A stretch of 64,000 nt of DNA from Acanthochlamys bracteata (lineage: Eukaryota > Streptophyta > Magnoliopsida > Pandanales > Velloziaceae), in contig CM034126.1 of assembly GCA_019914995.1 (NCBI GenBank), forward strand, positions 4,035,001 through 4,099,000. The letters run 5' to 3'. The notes under the pieces were generated by a model. That model was not told the DNA's origin. It worked only from the letters and a program-made list of their open reading frames with translations, and searched no databases. The stretch's first letter is position 1; the number at the start of each line of letters is the position of its first letter. Below, one piece after another: positions 11,956 to 22,955 of this stretch. The translations under genes and the position numbers were made by a program.

Positions 11956-14722
11956 ATGGATGACAGTGGACAAAGGGAAAACGGAAGGCATAAGTCTGCT
12001 CATACTCAGGTATGTACGGTCACATTGCAGCATTTTTCAGCTCTTCATAGTTTTGATATTTCATGCTTCTTACTTTTTGTTTGAAGTTTTGTATCTCTTA
12101 TTCAATTTGGAAATAAAGTAAGAAACATGTGTCTGCGCATGCTTGGACCTATATGGTAGAGTGTGTTGTACAACATTCTTGTAGACAGACATGCTATTTT
12201 TATTTTTTAAAATTCAGAAGTACCCTTTTCTTTGGCTTTTTCCTCTGCAATTCCTCTCAAATGCGTGCTAGCCCAGTTTGCAGACCTTGCATCCTTTTCG
12301 TGTCTTTGCCACTGCCACTTGCCTTTTCCCTTGTCTGTTTTGACTCTGTGCCGTTAACATCATTTTGCCAGGATCATCCATATAATCATTGCCATTGGCC
12401 TTGCTTCATGCTAAAATTTGGCCACACGTTGAGAGAGCTTGCTCATGGATCTGACTTGGAATGACTAAGATTGGTGGTTGTCATGGATTCTTGGTAATTT
12501 TAATTGTGATACTGGTCAGCTGGAGTGGTATATGATTTTTCCCAGCAGCCCTATGCTGTCAGATGGTGATGATGGCTGCTGCATGGTGCATTGTGAATTG
12601 TTGGCCGCGATTTTGGGCCAAAGTGGCTCTTTAATGTGACATTATGGTGGCAGAGATGGTAATGGTTGCAGTGATATGTTCTTCATTATCTCTAAGCATA
12701 AGGAACAAAATAGAATAAGTCTTACCAAACAAATGAACAATATAATAAGTCAATGGAATTCAGGACACAATTTATCTGGAGTCCCAACTCAATTGCTGCG
12801 TTTCTAGATGACTGAATAATCGTACAACATGGAGTTTATTGAATAGTTTTCTGGCCATTGTGACTGTTTGAATTGCTAGTTTCGTCCTTGCAATAGAGAT
12901 TAGCTGTCTATATTCTTGAATTGTACAGAATCTGGTTTTGATGGCATCCTGTAGTTTTTGACATTGACGTAGCAATGTGGTCTCCAAATTGACCTTTCTC
13001 TATTAGGTGTTGATGAAGATTGCATTATACTGAGTTTCAGTCATTTCCTTTGCACCAATATGATTATATTACCTTGCAATTTCAAGTATTGTTACTGTAC
13101 CAATTACTCCTGAGTACTTTTCTTCCTAGTGCTGAGATGTTGAGTTGTTGACATTCTTCTGAACATTTGTTTAATTGCGATTTTGGGTTCTCTTGATTGC
13201 TTCATCTTACTAGCTTCCTGATTAAATCATGCCTCCTGTAGACAGACTTGGTCATTGCTGGTTAATACTGGAATGGAGATTTAGTGTTTTTGCTCAATGT
13301 GTTGTTCAGTTGTGTATATTAAGCAGAATAGAGTTTCTCTTCTAACATTCTTTTCATTATAACCAAACAAAGCAAAAATAGCACAGAGCAAGAAACATGA
13401 AATGCCCATCTTTTTAAGTATGACCTAGCTTCTTTTGAGGAAAGCAACTTCAGTGAACCATGGTGTCCATTAAAGTTTGACGCCTGGCAGTCTCATATGC
13501 TTGTACCGGGATCTTAAAGAAAGGGGATGTCCTTACACTGGCAGGAGCTTTGATATATTGTCTTACTTCAAATTTGATATGATGTCAACATAGGGTGACA
13601 TTGTCGAACTCCTAAGTCCTTTTAATGTATCCTGTGGTGTTACAGTATTATGCTGTGGGAGCAACTTCTTGACCTAGTTAACATATTAAAACACTTCCTT
13701 TGGACCTTTCGAAAATGTAATCCTTTATGTTATACTCTGTTGACTGAAGTTACAGTCTTGAGACCATCCTCACTTGGCTGTGCTGATCATGGTTGATGAT
13801 CTTGCAGTGGATGATGCCTCAGCATCAAATTAAGGACAACTATACAATGAAGCTCATGACCATAATAGCTGAACGAGATGCTGCAATTGATGAGCGGAAT
13901 ATATACATTGCAGAAAAGAGAGCTGCTTTGGCTGAGCGGGACAGGGCATATCTTCAGCGAGAAGCTGTAATAGCTGAATGGAACAGTGCGTTGTTAGAGC
14001 GCGATGAGTTTCTTGCAGCCCTTGCCCATGAGACAGGGATTAGTAATGGAAGCAGTGGCTCTGCATATTCTCCTGTATCCTTGTCTCCTCGAGGAGCAAA
14101 ACATATTTATCACCATCATCAGCAGCAGCAACATATGAATAGTTCTCAATGCTTGCCATCACACGATTCAGACGCATCATATGACCACACAAGAGAGATG
14201 CAACTTAGTGATACACCCCACATCTCAACAGCTCATGAGACTGCACCAAAAGCTAGGCATCGGAGAACGTCGAAGGATGGTAGAACCGGGGAGGTTCCAC
14301 TCAACAAGGCATCCATGCTTTCGAAGAAGAGCAATAAAAATTTGCGGCAGGATATGAAGAAGCCAGTTGTGACAAAGAAAAATGAGTGGAAAGGCCACGA
14401 CCTAGGGTTGAACCAGGTAGTATATGATGATTCAACAATGCCGGCTCCAGGTTGTTCGTGCACAGGAGTCTTCCGTCAGTGCTACAAGTGGGGACACGGT
14501 GGCTGGCAATCAGCATGCTGTACCACAACGCTATCTATGTACCCACTGCCAGTCTTGCCAAACAAGCGTCACACTCGGGTTGGCGGCAGGAAGATGAGCG
14601 GGAGCGCTTTCAGCAAGTTACTTAGTCGTTTGGCTGCAGAGAGCAACGATCTCTCTGTACCAATAGACTTAAAGGAACATTGGGCTAAGCACGGCACTAA
14701 CAGATATATAACTATCAAGTGA
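11956..14722 (+). CDS. BPC6: BASIC PENTACYSTEINE (BBR/BPC) class II transcription factor
   Basis: Exons 11956-12009 and 13808-14722 with a 1.8-kb GT-AG intron; 322 residues. The short first exon encodes [18 protein letters not shown], the start typical of class II BPCs, and exon 2 opens WMMPQHQIK. Residues about 38-90 are repeated AERDxAI/ALxERD units, the alanine-rich coiled-coil dimerisation region. A basic region follows (about 160-220). The C-terminal DNA-binding domain has the five cysteines (234, 236, 243, 255, 256) and the [16 protein letters not shown] and [10 protein letters not shown] signatures. BPC proteins are nuclear, bind GA/TC repeats and recruit Polycomb-type repressors. Choosing BPC6 over BPC4 rests on C-terminal resemblance and is uncertain. 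A Gln/His-rich stretch (HHHQQQQH) lies mid-protein. Confidence 0.93.
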
Positions 14723-15150
14723 GCTAGATTTGCAAGCTATTGCCGTTCTGACACATGAGGAGATCCCTTTCCTTCTGTAAGTTATCTGCCAGATGTGGTA
14801 GAAGAATGTATAATGCATATTTAGTTTCTTCCAGTGAACTATTTCGTAGGAGTTTTCGGAGTAGTTTGACATTTCTTTTTGTAGTTTAATGGCTTCAGAG
14901 CAATGGAGAAACCCAGGTTTTTATCATTCGCGTCTAAATACTGCACGCTTTTTGAAAGACTTATGTTCTATTGAGTTCACGTAAAATCAAGATTGCTCAA
15001 GCTGCAACCCAATATTGAAGATGAAGACTACAAAGATTCATTTGACCTCCACCTTTCAGCCAAGAAGTAATGTATTTTACATAGATTCCATAAGCATATT
15101 GGTTGCCAGTAACAATTGCCTTATCTATCAAAACCTACTCATGAACATAT
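14723..15150. other. BPC 3' region, non-coding
   Basis: Directly downstream of the BPC stop codon. It probably holds the 3' untranslated region; no gene recognised. Confidence 0.4.
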
Positions 15151-15152
15151 TA

Positions 15153-15405
15153 TAATTCAGCACAGACAATCTTGTTTCTTCGCTGAGCATCAGCGGCTAA
15201 ATCAGTTAGCATCAATAAGCTAGGACTTCTAATGCCGATACGCATCATTTCAGTACCTCCAGCCCCTACCAGGACGGATTTGCTTTATACTTGATTACCA
15301 AAAGCCAAAATAACTGCTTCATCTTTAAGTCTGCATCTCCGATCCAATGTCAAATCAACTAACCGAACATTGAAATCACCAATTTGAACTGATCCTAGGA
15401 ACCGT
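15153..15405 (-). pseudogene. Protein-like remnant with one in-frame stop
   Basis: The minus strand reads like protein for about 80 codons, for example RARFLGSVQIGDFNVRLVDL and, further on, VLVGAGGTEMMRIGIRS. It is interrupted once by TAA (in the GTATAAAGC context near 15288) and ends at TAA near 15153. An upstream TGA lies near 15440. I do not recognise the family. It may be an old gene fragment, or the last exon of the transcript that starts at about 16500. The frame could also be open by chance. Confidence 0.25.
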
Positions 15406-15601
15406 GCACGTTGAAGTATTTGAAGGTAGCAGAGTCATACAAGCATAATATTTGCTCGAAAAGAAAATCAATCAGCTTTAATATAAAGAAGATGAAGAAA
15501 CTGCAAACAAGCTTAAAAAAGGGTAAGGGCCTACGGAAAGGATTAGAGAAGAAAATCAAAACTTCAAGGACGAGAAGTTTACTGAGAGTTACAGCAACAA
15601 A

Positions 15602-15690
15602 AGTGTCAGATTAACAATTGTCAGCAATCCATATGAATGGATCAGACAGGGATAACTGTACTGAGTTTGAAGTTTCTCTTCATGCACATC
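15602..15690 (-). ncRNA. Degenerate box C/D snoRNA-like copy
   Basis: On the minus strand this segment is alignable to the candidate at 16132-16226: both share GTTA, ATCCATTC, TTGCTGA and ATCTGACAC in the same order. The C-box position here is ATGAAGA (15677-15683), one base off the consensus, and the D box is CTGA (15606-15609). The terminal stem is weak, only about 3 bp. Probably a diverged, perhaps inactive, paralogue in the same transcription unit. Confidence 0.35.
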
Positions 15691-15881
15691 CAACTCAAAT
15701 TCCTAATACAGAACAAAAGGTCCGGCCTTGAGGCATGAAAACTAGTTTTAAATTTTCTGTCAAGTGAACTCTAAGAAATGAAACCCATGGGAAACAAGAA
15801 TCATGGCCTTCAAATTTTCATAAACATTACAAGAACAACAGTAAACTACTCGAACATACAAGTAATGTATGCTTTTATTCG

Positions 15882-15969
15882 CCAAGCATCCTCAGACCGT
15901 CCTAGTTCTTGTATTTGTTTTCAACACATTCAAATTTCAGTCACCGGATTGATCATCATTGGTGCTTGG
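15882..15969 (-). ncRNA. Box C/D snoRNA, predicted 18S rRNA methylation guide
   Basis: An 88-nt minus-strand RNA. The ends pair as CCAAGCA with TGCTTGG (7 bp). Box C is ATGATGA (15953-15959) and box D is CTGA (15892-15895). Internally there is a D' box CTGA (15937-15940) and a C'-like TGTTGAA (15920-15926). The 11 nt before box D, ACTAGGACGGT, are the exact complement of ACCGTCCTAGT, which I recall from plant 18S rRNA. By the D+5 rule the predicted 2'-O-methylated base is the U of ACCGU. It would act in the nucleolus with fibrillarin, NOP56/58 and the 15.5K protein. It lies within a unit that has a snoRNA-type promoter. I cannot assign a published snoRNA name. Confidence 0.82.
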
Positions 15970-16131
15970 AATACCTTCACTAACAAAGATTCAACTCATT
16001 ATCTGTGATAATATACACATTTCAAAGAATCTGCAGACCCGAGCTTTAATCCCAAATTCTCAGAAACAACATACAAATCCCGAATAAAAAATCAGCAATC
16101 ATGTAATTATTGAGCAAATATGTTATAGGAA

Positions 16132-16226
16132 GAGATGTGTCAGATGAACAAATTATCAGCAACATATGAGAATGGATAAGATAGGACTAACTGCATGTGA
16201 TATTTGTATCTCATCATCCACAACTC
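16132..16226 (-). ncRNA. Candidate box C/D snoRNA
   Basis: A 95-nt minus-strand segment. The ends GAGTTGTG (16219-16226) and CACATCTC (16132-16139) pair at 7 of 8 positions. They directly flank box C ATGATGA (16211-16217) and box D CTGA (16140-16143). A second CTGA at 16156-16159 is too close to D to be a normal D' box. I did not recognise an rRNA target for the sequence before D. A diverged copy lies about 530 bp downstream in the same unit. Confidence 0.5.
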
Positions 16227-16275
16227 TTAACGAAAAACCAAAAACCCAACACTAACCAAAGCTTTTTTGTTCTTG

Positions 16276-16357
16276 CAGATGTAATCAATCTATCAGATCT
16301 TCCTACTCAAAATAAAGCAGCTATCAAAGCACTTGATTTATCAATGAATTACATCTG
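16276..16357 (-). ncRNA. Stem-closed candidate structured RNA
   Basis: CAGATGTAAT (16276-16285) and ATTACATCTG (16348-16357) form a perfect 10-bp closing stem. Inside, near the 3' arm on the minus strand, is a CTGA (16293-16296) in D-box position. The C-box position has only a poor match (TTGATAA). It could be a degenerate box C/D snoRNA or another small structured RNA of the cluster. Confidence 0.3.
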
Positions 16358-16527
16358 TTGCAGATGAAATTCGTCACTTAGATTTCACCCTTCTGCGACA
16401 GTTTAAATCAAACATCAAACCAAGAACAAGAGAGAAACAAATCAAAAGAAACAGAAAGGAAGAAAGAAGGAAAAACTTCGAAACAAAAACAGTTCTATCA
16501 GAAAGGAAGTTCTCAAGGGAACAACGA

Positions 16528-16606
16528 ATATATAAGCCGCCATCTCTCATAACTAGATTAGGGTTTTCTTAAAACCGGCCGGCCCAATTCAGATTCACAG
16601 GGCCCA
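16528..16606 (-). promoter_or_regulatory. snoRNA-type promoter: site II, telo-box, TATA
   Basis: Reading on the minus strand: two site II elements TGGGCC (16601-16606 and 16581-16586), a telo-box AAACCCTAA (16558-16566), then a TATA element TTATATATTC (about 16527-16536). Transcription would start near 16500. Site II plus telo-box is known from plant snoRNA clusters and from ribosomal-protein and other translation-related promoters. The snoRNA just downstream, and the absence of a clear coding exon, favour the former. Confidence 0.65.
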
Positions 16607-16827
16607 TCAATTGCTGTGTATCTAGGCCCTAGACTCGTGTGTTTGAAGCCGCTGCTGTATTCTTCAGGGTACGTAAAAATTGATTTTGATTTAACAACTC
16701 AAACGAGATGATTCTATCTAAAATTTTGATTTTGAGAACCATATTTTGGCTACTTAAAATCCTTGCTATTCTATTTCCTTATCTTTGCTGTTGATCAGTT
16801 TACCATGCACGTTATTGTGTGTTTAGA

Positions 16828-17317
16828 TTTACTTATAAAATAGAACTTTTTTGAAATAAAGATTATTTTTATTCTTTTTAGAATAAATTTTAATTTTTTT
16901 ATTTTAAAAAAATATGTAATAAAAAAATCTTATTAAATAAAATTTTTCTACACTACTTAAATTTTTAAATAAATTTTTAAAATATTTATAAAATATGTAT
17001 TAAAAAACATAAAATATAAAAAAATTAAAAAATAATTTTTGAAACGTGATGCCAAATGCACCCATTGTCACCGGAGAAAATAAAGAGGCGTTTGGAATTG
17101 AGTTTCTCCGACGCTCTTCTTTAATTTTCTATTTCATATTTTTTAATACATATTTTATAAGTATTTAAAAAATTTATTTAAAATTTTATAAATATAAAAA
17201 GATTTATTTTTTTATTCTATATTTTTAATATTTTTTCAAAAGTAAAAAAATAATATTTTATTTTAAAAAAAAATAAAATATTTTTTATTTTAAAAAAAAT
17301 TCTATTTTATAAAAGCT
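16828..17317. repeat. Inverted pair of AT-rich family A repeats
   Basis: Two AT-rich copies face each other. The left copy (about 16828-17063) ends GATGCCAAATGCACCC. The right copy (about 17085-17317) starts GGCGTTTGGAATTG and ends TTCTATTTTATAAAAGC. The less AT-rich ends sit next to each other in the middle, so the pair could fold into a long hairpin. Confidence 0.5.
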
Positions 17318-17887
17318 CTTTCCGTATCGTGTGGAGAAGTACAGTTGTAAACATTCATAGCCTTCTCCAGATATTAATTAGTTGTCGGGATAAGATCGAG
17401 CGTAGTCACAGACGACGTTTTATCAAGATCAACCATTGACAACCAAAAGCTAGTGCAGATTGTTCATTGCTGATATCAGGTATCACAGACCATCACCAAC
17501 TTCTTTGACCATTCGCAAAGTATAACACATCAAGTATCTCAATTGAAGAAGGGGTGAATGTAGATGCATGTGTACATACAGCGAAGATCGAATGCCTTTA
17601 CGTCATTGATTGAGGACGGAATTGGAAAGACAGTTTCCATTGGAAAATTTTCTGCAGAAACAGAAGGCAACACACCTTGCACTCCAGATGAAAAGGGAGA
17701 GAGAGAACAAAATGCGGGACCTGTGAGCTAGGTATTCCTTTTCTATCATAAATACAAACATATACATCTAATTATAGCATATGTACAAAAGGAAAACCAA
17801 CCCAATTTATAAAGGCTTTCCTGAAGCAAAGCTTGCAGCAATACCTGAGTGTGCCTAACCTAATTTCCTCATCCAACGACCATTACC

Positions 17888-18292
17888 TCATTGCCATCCT
17901 CCTCGGTCATTATCGACATCTTCCTTACCTTCTCCATCTGGATCTTCACTATTAGCATCACTGTCATTAGACGCATTACTTCCATCCTGTGTGTCTAAAT
18001 CAGACATTGAATCATTCTTTCCAAACTCAGACCCGCCTCCACCTTTAAATTGTTGCTTATCATATGCAACAATCTCAATCATGGATTGCAACTCATGGTG
18101 CTCCTCAGTTACCTTGGGCACTGTGCATGTGGCATTAGTCTGACTCCCTGATGCATGCCCCTCAGGGCAACGAATCAGCACAGCATCAGCATCGACACCC
18201 ATGCTCGCTGGAGATTCTTGCCCTTTTAGCGTTTCGTTTTTCGTACCGATAAGCTCATTAAGGAAAGGCCCTATAAGCTTAAATAAAGCCAT
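17888..18292 (-). CDS. Hypothetical protein with acidic tail
   Basis: A 134-codon minus-strand frame starting at ATG 18292, with an in-frame TAA 24 bp upstream. The first 75 residues have no motif I recognise. The C-terminal third is very acidic, rich in Asp, Glu, Ser and Asn (DGSNASNDSDANSEDPDGEG), after a short glycine run. It has no signal peptide or membrane segment. It may be the last exon of a larger gene, a gene fragment or a chance frame. No neighbour clarifies its role. Confidence 0.3.
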   Translation of the reverse strand: MALFKLIGPFLNELIGTKNETLKGQESPASMGVDADAVLIRCPEGHASGSQTNATCTVPKVTEEHHELQSMIEIVAYDKQQFKGGGGSEFGKNDSMSDLDTQDGSNASNDSDANSEDPDGEGKEDVDNDRGGWQ

Positions 18293-19595
18293 TAAGTGCC
18301 CATTAGAGGTGTAATTTTAACCTAACATTCTCTACCGTGACAATTTGTAAATGTAACTCCTGTAACCAAACAAGAGAGGATTAATTTATTAAATTTGGCT
18401 AAGAGCCTCCAATATAATTTTAGGGTGCAGCAATTCAAGTTTAAAGGATATATTCAATTTCAAAATGTGACGAATTGGTTCACCTTGCTAATTTTTTATT
18501 ATCAACGAAAGAGGACGCACTTGTTTTGTTTCCAGTAGCTGCTTGATTCCTACCGCCACATATTATTATCAACAAAAAGTTGGAATTTCACCAGCAATCT
18601 GTATCAAGGTGAAAGACCCCACCATATCTCAGAAAAAATCCAACTCAACAGCCAAAAGTAGGAGAAAGTTTGCAATGTAAGACTCCTAAGACATACTTTG
18701 GTCACCAACAGTTCTCATTTATTTGGATTTTGTTAATTGTTTTTGATATTTGTTAAGTTGTTCTTTCCTAATTAATCATTCACAACATCAATTGGGTAAG
18801 GTATCAATGGTTCTGTGTTTGTCTCAACCAATGTTTTCTTTTTATTTTGATAAAAATTAAACCAATATTGGACCAAAACAGCCACCTATTCAAAGTTGAA
18901 TCAATGAATTGGGAGGTTAGAATTGTACAACAAACAATATCAAAAGGTTAGCTGGTTTGATTTTATTTTTATCAATATGCAATATGGCAACTAACGCTAT
19001 TGTTAATTTTCGCTTAACTTTGTTTGCAATATAACTGAATTTTAAAATATGTAAACACATTTCTTACGCAAGAGTGCTATCTAATAAATTGTTGATGCGT
19101 ACAAGTAATATTTGCCGTTGAGACATTCGAGTTTCGTCATATTATAGGATGGAAGCTTATAAATTCATTAACAAAATTTGATACTTCCACTATTATCTAA
19201 TCAGCAGTTTATTATGTTTTGGTAGCATTTTTCTTTAAACTTTTAGGGGTCGGATCCGGCAAATTCAGCGACTGCATAAGGGTCAATTAATCTTTTAGAT
19301 GCTTTCTATTGTAAACTTTGCATTATATCCCTTTCCGTTTCGGTCGTTCTTCACAATCCCTTTCCCTTCTCCTGAATTCCAGCTGCAGCCCTGTTAAATC
19401 GCGAGATTTTTCCTATCTTGTTGTTTTTTTTCCTTCTTTTTTTGGCATCTCCTAACCTGAACAATTCGTCTCGTAATTAATAGCTTCGCTTGCAAACTGT
19501 ATTTTTGCAACGGAGTTTCCCTGTTGATTCTGAAAGGGCAATCACATACTGAACGGAAACGGAGGGCGGGATCGTTATGGTTTTGAGATTTGAAG
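18293..19595. other. Intergenic and TVP38-like gene promoter
   Basis: No coding frame. The last 270 bases, which are pyrimidine-rich and less AT-rich (about 19320-19595), probably include the 5' untranslated region of the next gene. Confidence 0.4.
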
Positions 19596-22500
19596 ATGGG
19601 AGCAGGTGATAACAATTCAGATTACAAAATTTTGAGCGAAGATATTGGTCAGGATGATGATGATATTGTTGTGGGAACCCCTGAGCAAGTTGGTTATGGC
19701 CGAAGGAATTTGTGTTGGTGGTGGGTGAAGATTGTTTTGATTGGTCTGCTTTTGATCTTGGCTGCGGTAGCGTTTGTAATTTTTGGCGGTCCGTTCCTTA
19801 TCAAGAAGGTTCTGCAATACCCTTGTTAATATTGTTAATGTGATGATTTAGCAAGTGGATAACTTTATTTAAATTATTATTAATAAGAAGGTTGTGGATG
19901 TGTGTAAATTATACTTTTGTAGGTAATTCGTTGGTGTATATAATTGTTCTTATTTTAGATGCCAATCTGAGGGGTCTTGCTGATTTTCTTAAAATTTTGT
20001 TTATTTTTATTTTTATAATTTGAACTTAGAAGTTAAATTTTATCAGATAGTAAAACAGAAATATGTCTATGGAAGATAACAAAACATTTTTAGTAACTTT
20101 TCTGGACAAGTACGTTTTTTCAAGAAAATTGGATGGTTATGCTTAAATATGTTATGATCAAATGGCTTGATTTTGTTGATTCTTTGGATTGGAGTAGACT
20201 AGTGGATATTTTGTCTGATAAAACCTTTTCTTATTAATTCCGGTAAAACCTTTTCAGTGAGAGCTGTAGTGTCCAGTCCGCATAAGAATATCATCAGTGT
20301 TGCTATCTTTTGGTCTTTGATCAAAATAGAAAGGCAAAAACCAAGTTATCTTGCAGGTTTAGAGGCCCTTTCCCTTTTGCCTATGCCTAATGTTTCATAT
20401 GAGGTCAATTATTGCTAGAATCCAGTCATAGCGATGCCTAAAAAGATGCCTAGAAGACTTTAGGTATGCATCTCTGCAGTTATATACACCGCAATATTAC
20501 TTGTAACACAAGTGTTAAAAGGTGAAATCTAAACTTGTTTGAGTTTGATAGTTTAAAATGTCTCAAACAGAAAACTAGAGAAATATGTTTAAGACATGAT
20601 TAGACATCCATCTTGCTTTTATATATGGTAACTGAATAAAGAATTTTCCATGCATAATTCAAGTTCATAGGATCCAACTTAACTGAAATGCTTCAATGGA
20701 GACAATGTCTTGAATTGTCTATCAGTATACTTTTTTGCTATGGAAAACCAGCTTGATCCTTTCACTCTATGGAAACTAAATTCTTTTTGGTTATATTGTT
20801 GTGATGGATCTTTATCGGATGTGTCTATTGATATATATTTGGGACCTTCTTGCCATTTATGACTAGTCATAGTTCTTTACAGTATGTTCTGATGGTGCCG
20901 GGAATTTTTCTCATGCCTTCTGACTACCTTTCTTTTTAAAAAGCTTTGAGTTAAAACCTTTTAACTTAGCCATATTAAAAGTATGCCAGAGTTCAACTTA
21001 AACCTTAAAAATACAATGTGCAGTCATATGGCTGTTGACATGTAGACATGAGTTAATTTATCACGCCACTTAAGTTACGTAGGTAAAACCTTCCAAAGGT
21101 CACACTTGTACAAGTATATATGTTTCCTACAATGATACAAACAAATATCTTTCTGATAAAATTCATTAGGATATCCTCGTAGATTATGGCTTGCTGTGTA
21201 GGTTGCAGAAAACGTCAAGAATCCTATAACGTTCCTTCTTAATTGTGCCTAGGAGTATGTTACGTCATTATCTTTCTAATAAGAATTCTAATGTGGACTT
21301 TCTTTGCCTGACTTGCAGTTTGTATTACCTATTCTTGACTGGGAAAGAAGAACATTTAGCAAACCTGTGCTTGGTTTATTGCTTTTTTCTTGCATTGCTA
21401 TATTTCCTACACTTTTGATACCCTCCTCGCCATGCATGTGGTTAGCTGGAATTTCATTTGGTTATGGATATGGTTTCTTACTGATAATGGCGGGAATGAG
21501 CATTGGCATGTCACTGCCCTTTTTAATTGGCTCTCTCTTCAATCACAAAATACATGTAAGCTTCGCGATCTTTTTTACTTAATTCATTCTTTGTAACCCA
21601 TGGTAACATCTGTTTGCTGTAATTGTTTGTCGGTTGCAATTTTTGCAGAAATGGCTGGAAAAATATCCCAAAAAAGCAGCTATTGTAAGACTAGCTGGTG
21701 AAGGAAATTGGGTTCATCAATTTCGAGCTGTCACTTTGCTTAGAGTTTCTCCTTTCCCATACATTGTATTCAATTATGCAGCTGTTGCTACAAATGTTAG
21801 ATACTGCCCTTACATCTGTGGTTCACTGCTAGGAGTCGTGCCTGAGGTCTTTGTTACAATCTACAGGTATGAGCTTAATTCGTTGTTCTGGTTTGCAATT
21901 GGCTGGTTTGGATGTCATGTCTTGACTCTTGAGTAATAGTTCTTATTAAGGATGGCTTTAGTTTAAATCTACTTTGTGGCCAAATATTCCAGCATGTCCA
22001 AAACTCTTAAAGTCAATAGGTGTTTCATCAGTACCTGCTCTTGCATTCAACTCCTAATTCGATGCAAAAACGTAGAGGTGAGTGATCATGAACAATGCTA
22101 CAGCAGTTAGATGCATTGACCTCTTTGTGATATCATCCTCTCGTAGTCAGTTGTAAGAGAACTATGAAACTGCTAGTGTTAGTTGGAAAACAGATGCGAC
22201 AAGAAAGTGTACTATGTTTTAGCAGAGGCTATTGGGATGTAAAAAGATCATCTAATATATACCTAGGCAAATTTGCAGGAGGTTGTTGTAGAAGTTGATA
22301 AAAGTTCGCTCTAACTAGTTAACTTTCATGCAAAATAGGACTCTTGTTCATACTCTTCTATTTACTTTTGACTGATGGAAGAACCTTCTGTAAACTGAGT
22401 TCTACTTATTACTGTGGCTTATATTGCATGCCAACGCGGTCGAAGCCACCATGGATGTTCTGCCTCTATGAGAATCTAGCACATACTCCACTTACCTCTG

Positions 22501-22955
22501 AACAATTTGCTGTCCTTGAGTTAATATGGTTAGGTTCATTTGAATAGATAGCTATGGCCCATGAGATGGAATTCCTATATCTAAAGGTCTGTATGTTTCA
22601 AAATAGAATTTTCTTTTTTTGTATCACTTTCTTTCCTTTATCTATCAAACTTGAGTTGAGACTTTGGTTAGATGAAGAGATGTCTGCAGTGCAGTTACGG
22701 TTTTATTTGTTTCTGAGATTCTAGATATGTGATTTAGTGCTTATAGTTGAGTTCAACTCTATCATGTGATTTAGACTTTTATTTGACAGCGGGAGGTTGA
22801 TCCAAAGCTTGGCTGAAGCAACCGACCAAGGTGGTTTTCTTTCATTGCAGCAGATCCTTTATGATGCACTTGGATTTACTGGTGCTGCGGTAGCCACTGC
22901 TGCTATTACTATTTATGCTAAAAGGACCCTACAGACTGAGGAAGAGCTCCACTAG
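19596..22955 (+). CDS. TVP38/TMEM64 (DedA/VTT, SNARE-associated Golgi) family membrane protein
   Basis: Four coding exons: 19596-19808, 21319-21555, 21649-21866 and 22790-22955, all with GT-AG borders and consistent phases; 277 residues. The N-terminus is acidic and cytosolic (GQDDDDIV). A first membrane helix spans about 45-67. The VTT/DedA domain (about 90-225) includes FPTLLIPSSPCMWLAG, FGYGYGFLLIMAG, the KWLEKYPKKA segment and the signature RVSPFPYIVFNYAAVATNV. A last helix lies near 250-268. Members are polytopic proteins of the Golgi/ER. Related TMEM41B and VMP1 are lipid scramblases, so lipid handling is a reasonable but unproven role for this protein. The ATG at 19596 is the first in this frame after the leader. 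Intron 1 is 1.5 kb. Confidence 0.9.

Noticed and set aside
12129..12464. 111-codon frame in the BPC intron
   Set aside because: Cys/Phe-rich, low-information translation with no family resemblance; the flanking BPC splice sites are consistent.
15604..16226. H/ACA snoRNA reading of the duplicated pair (ACA near the 3' end)
   Set aside because: No conserved pair of hairpins or H box could be drawn in both copies; box C/D fits the better copy.
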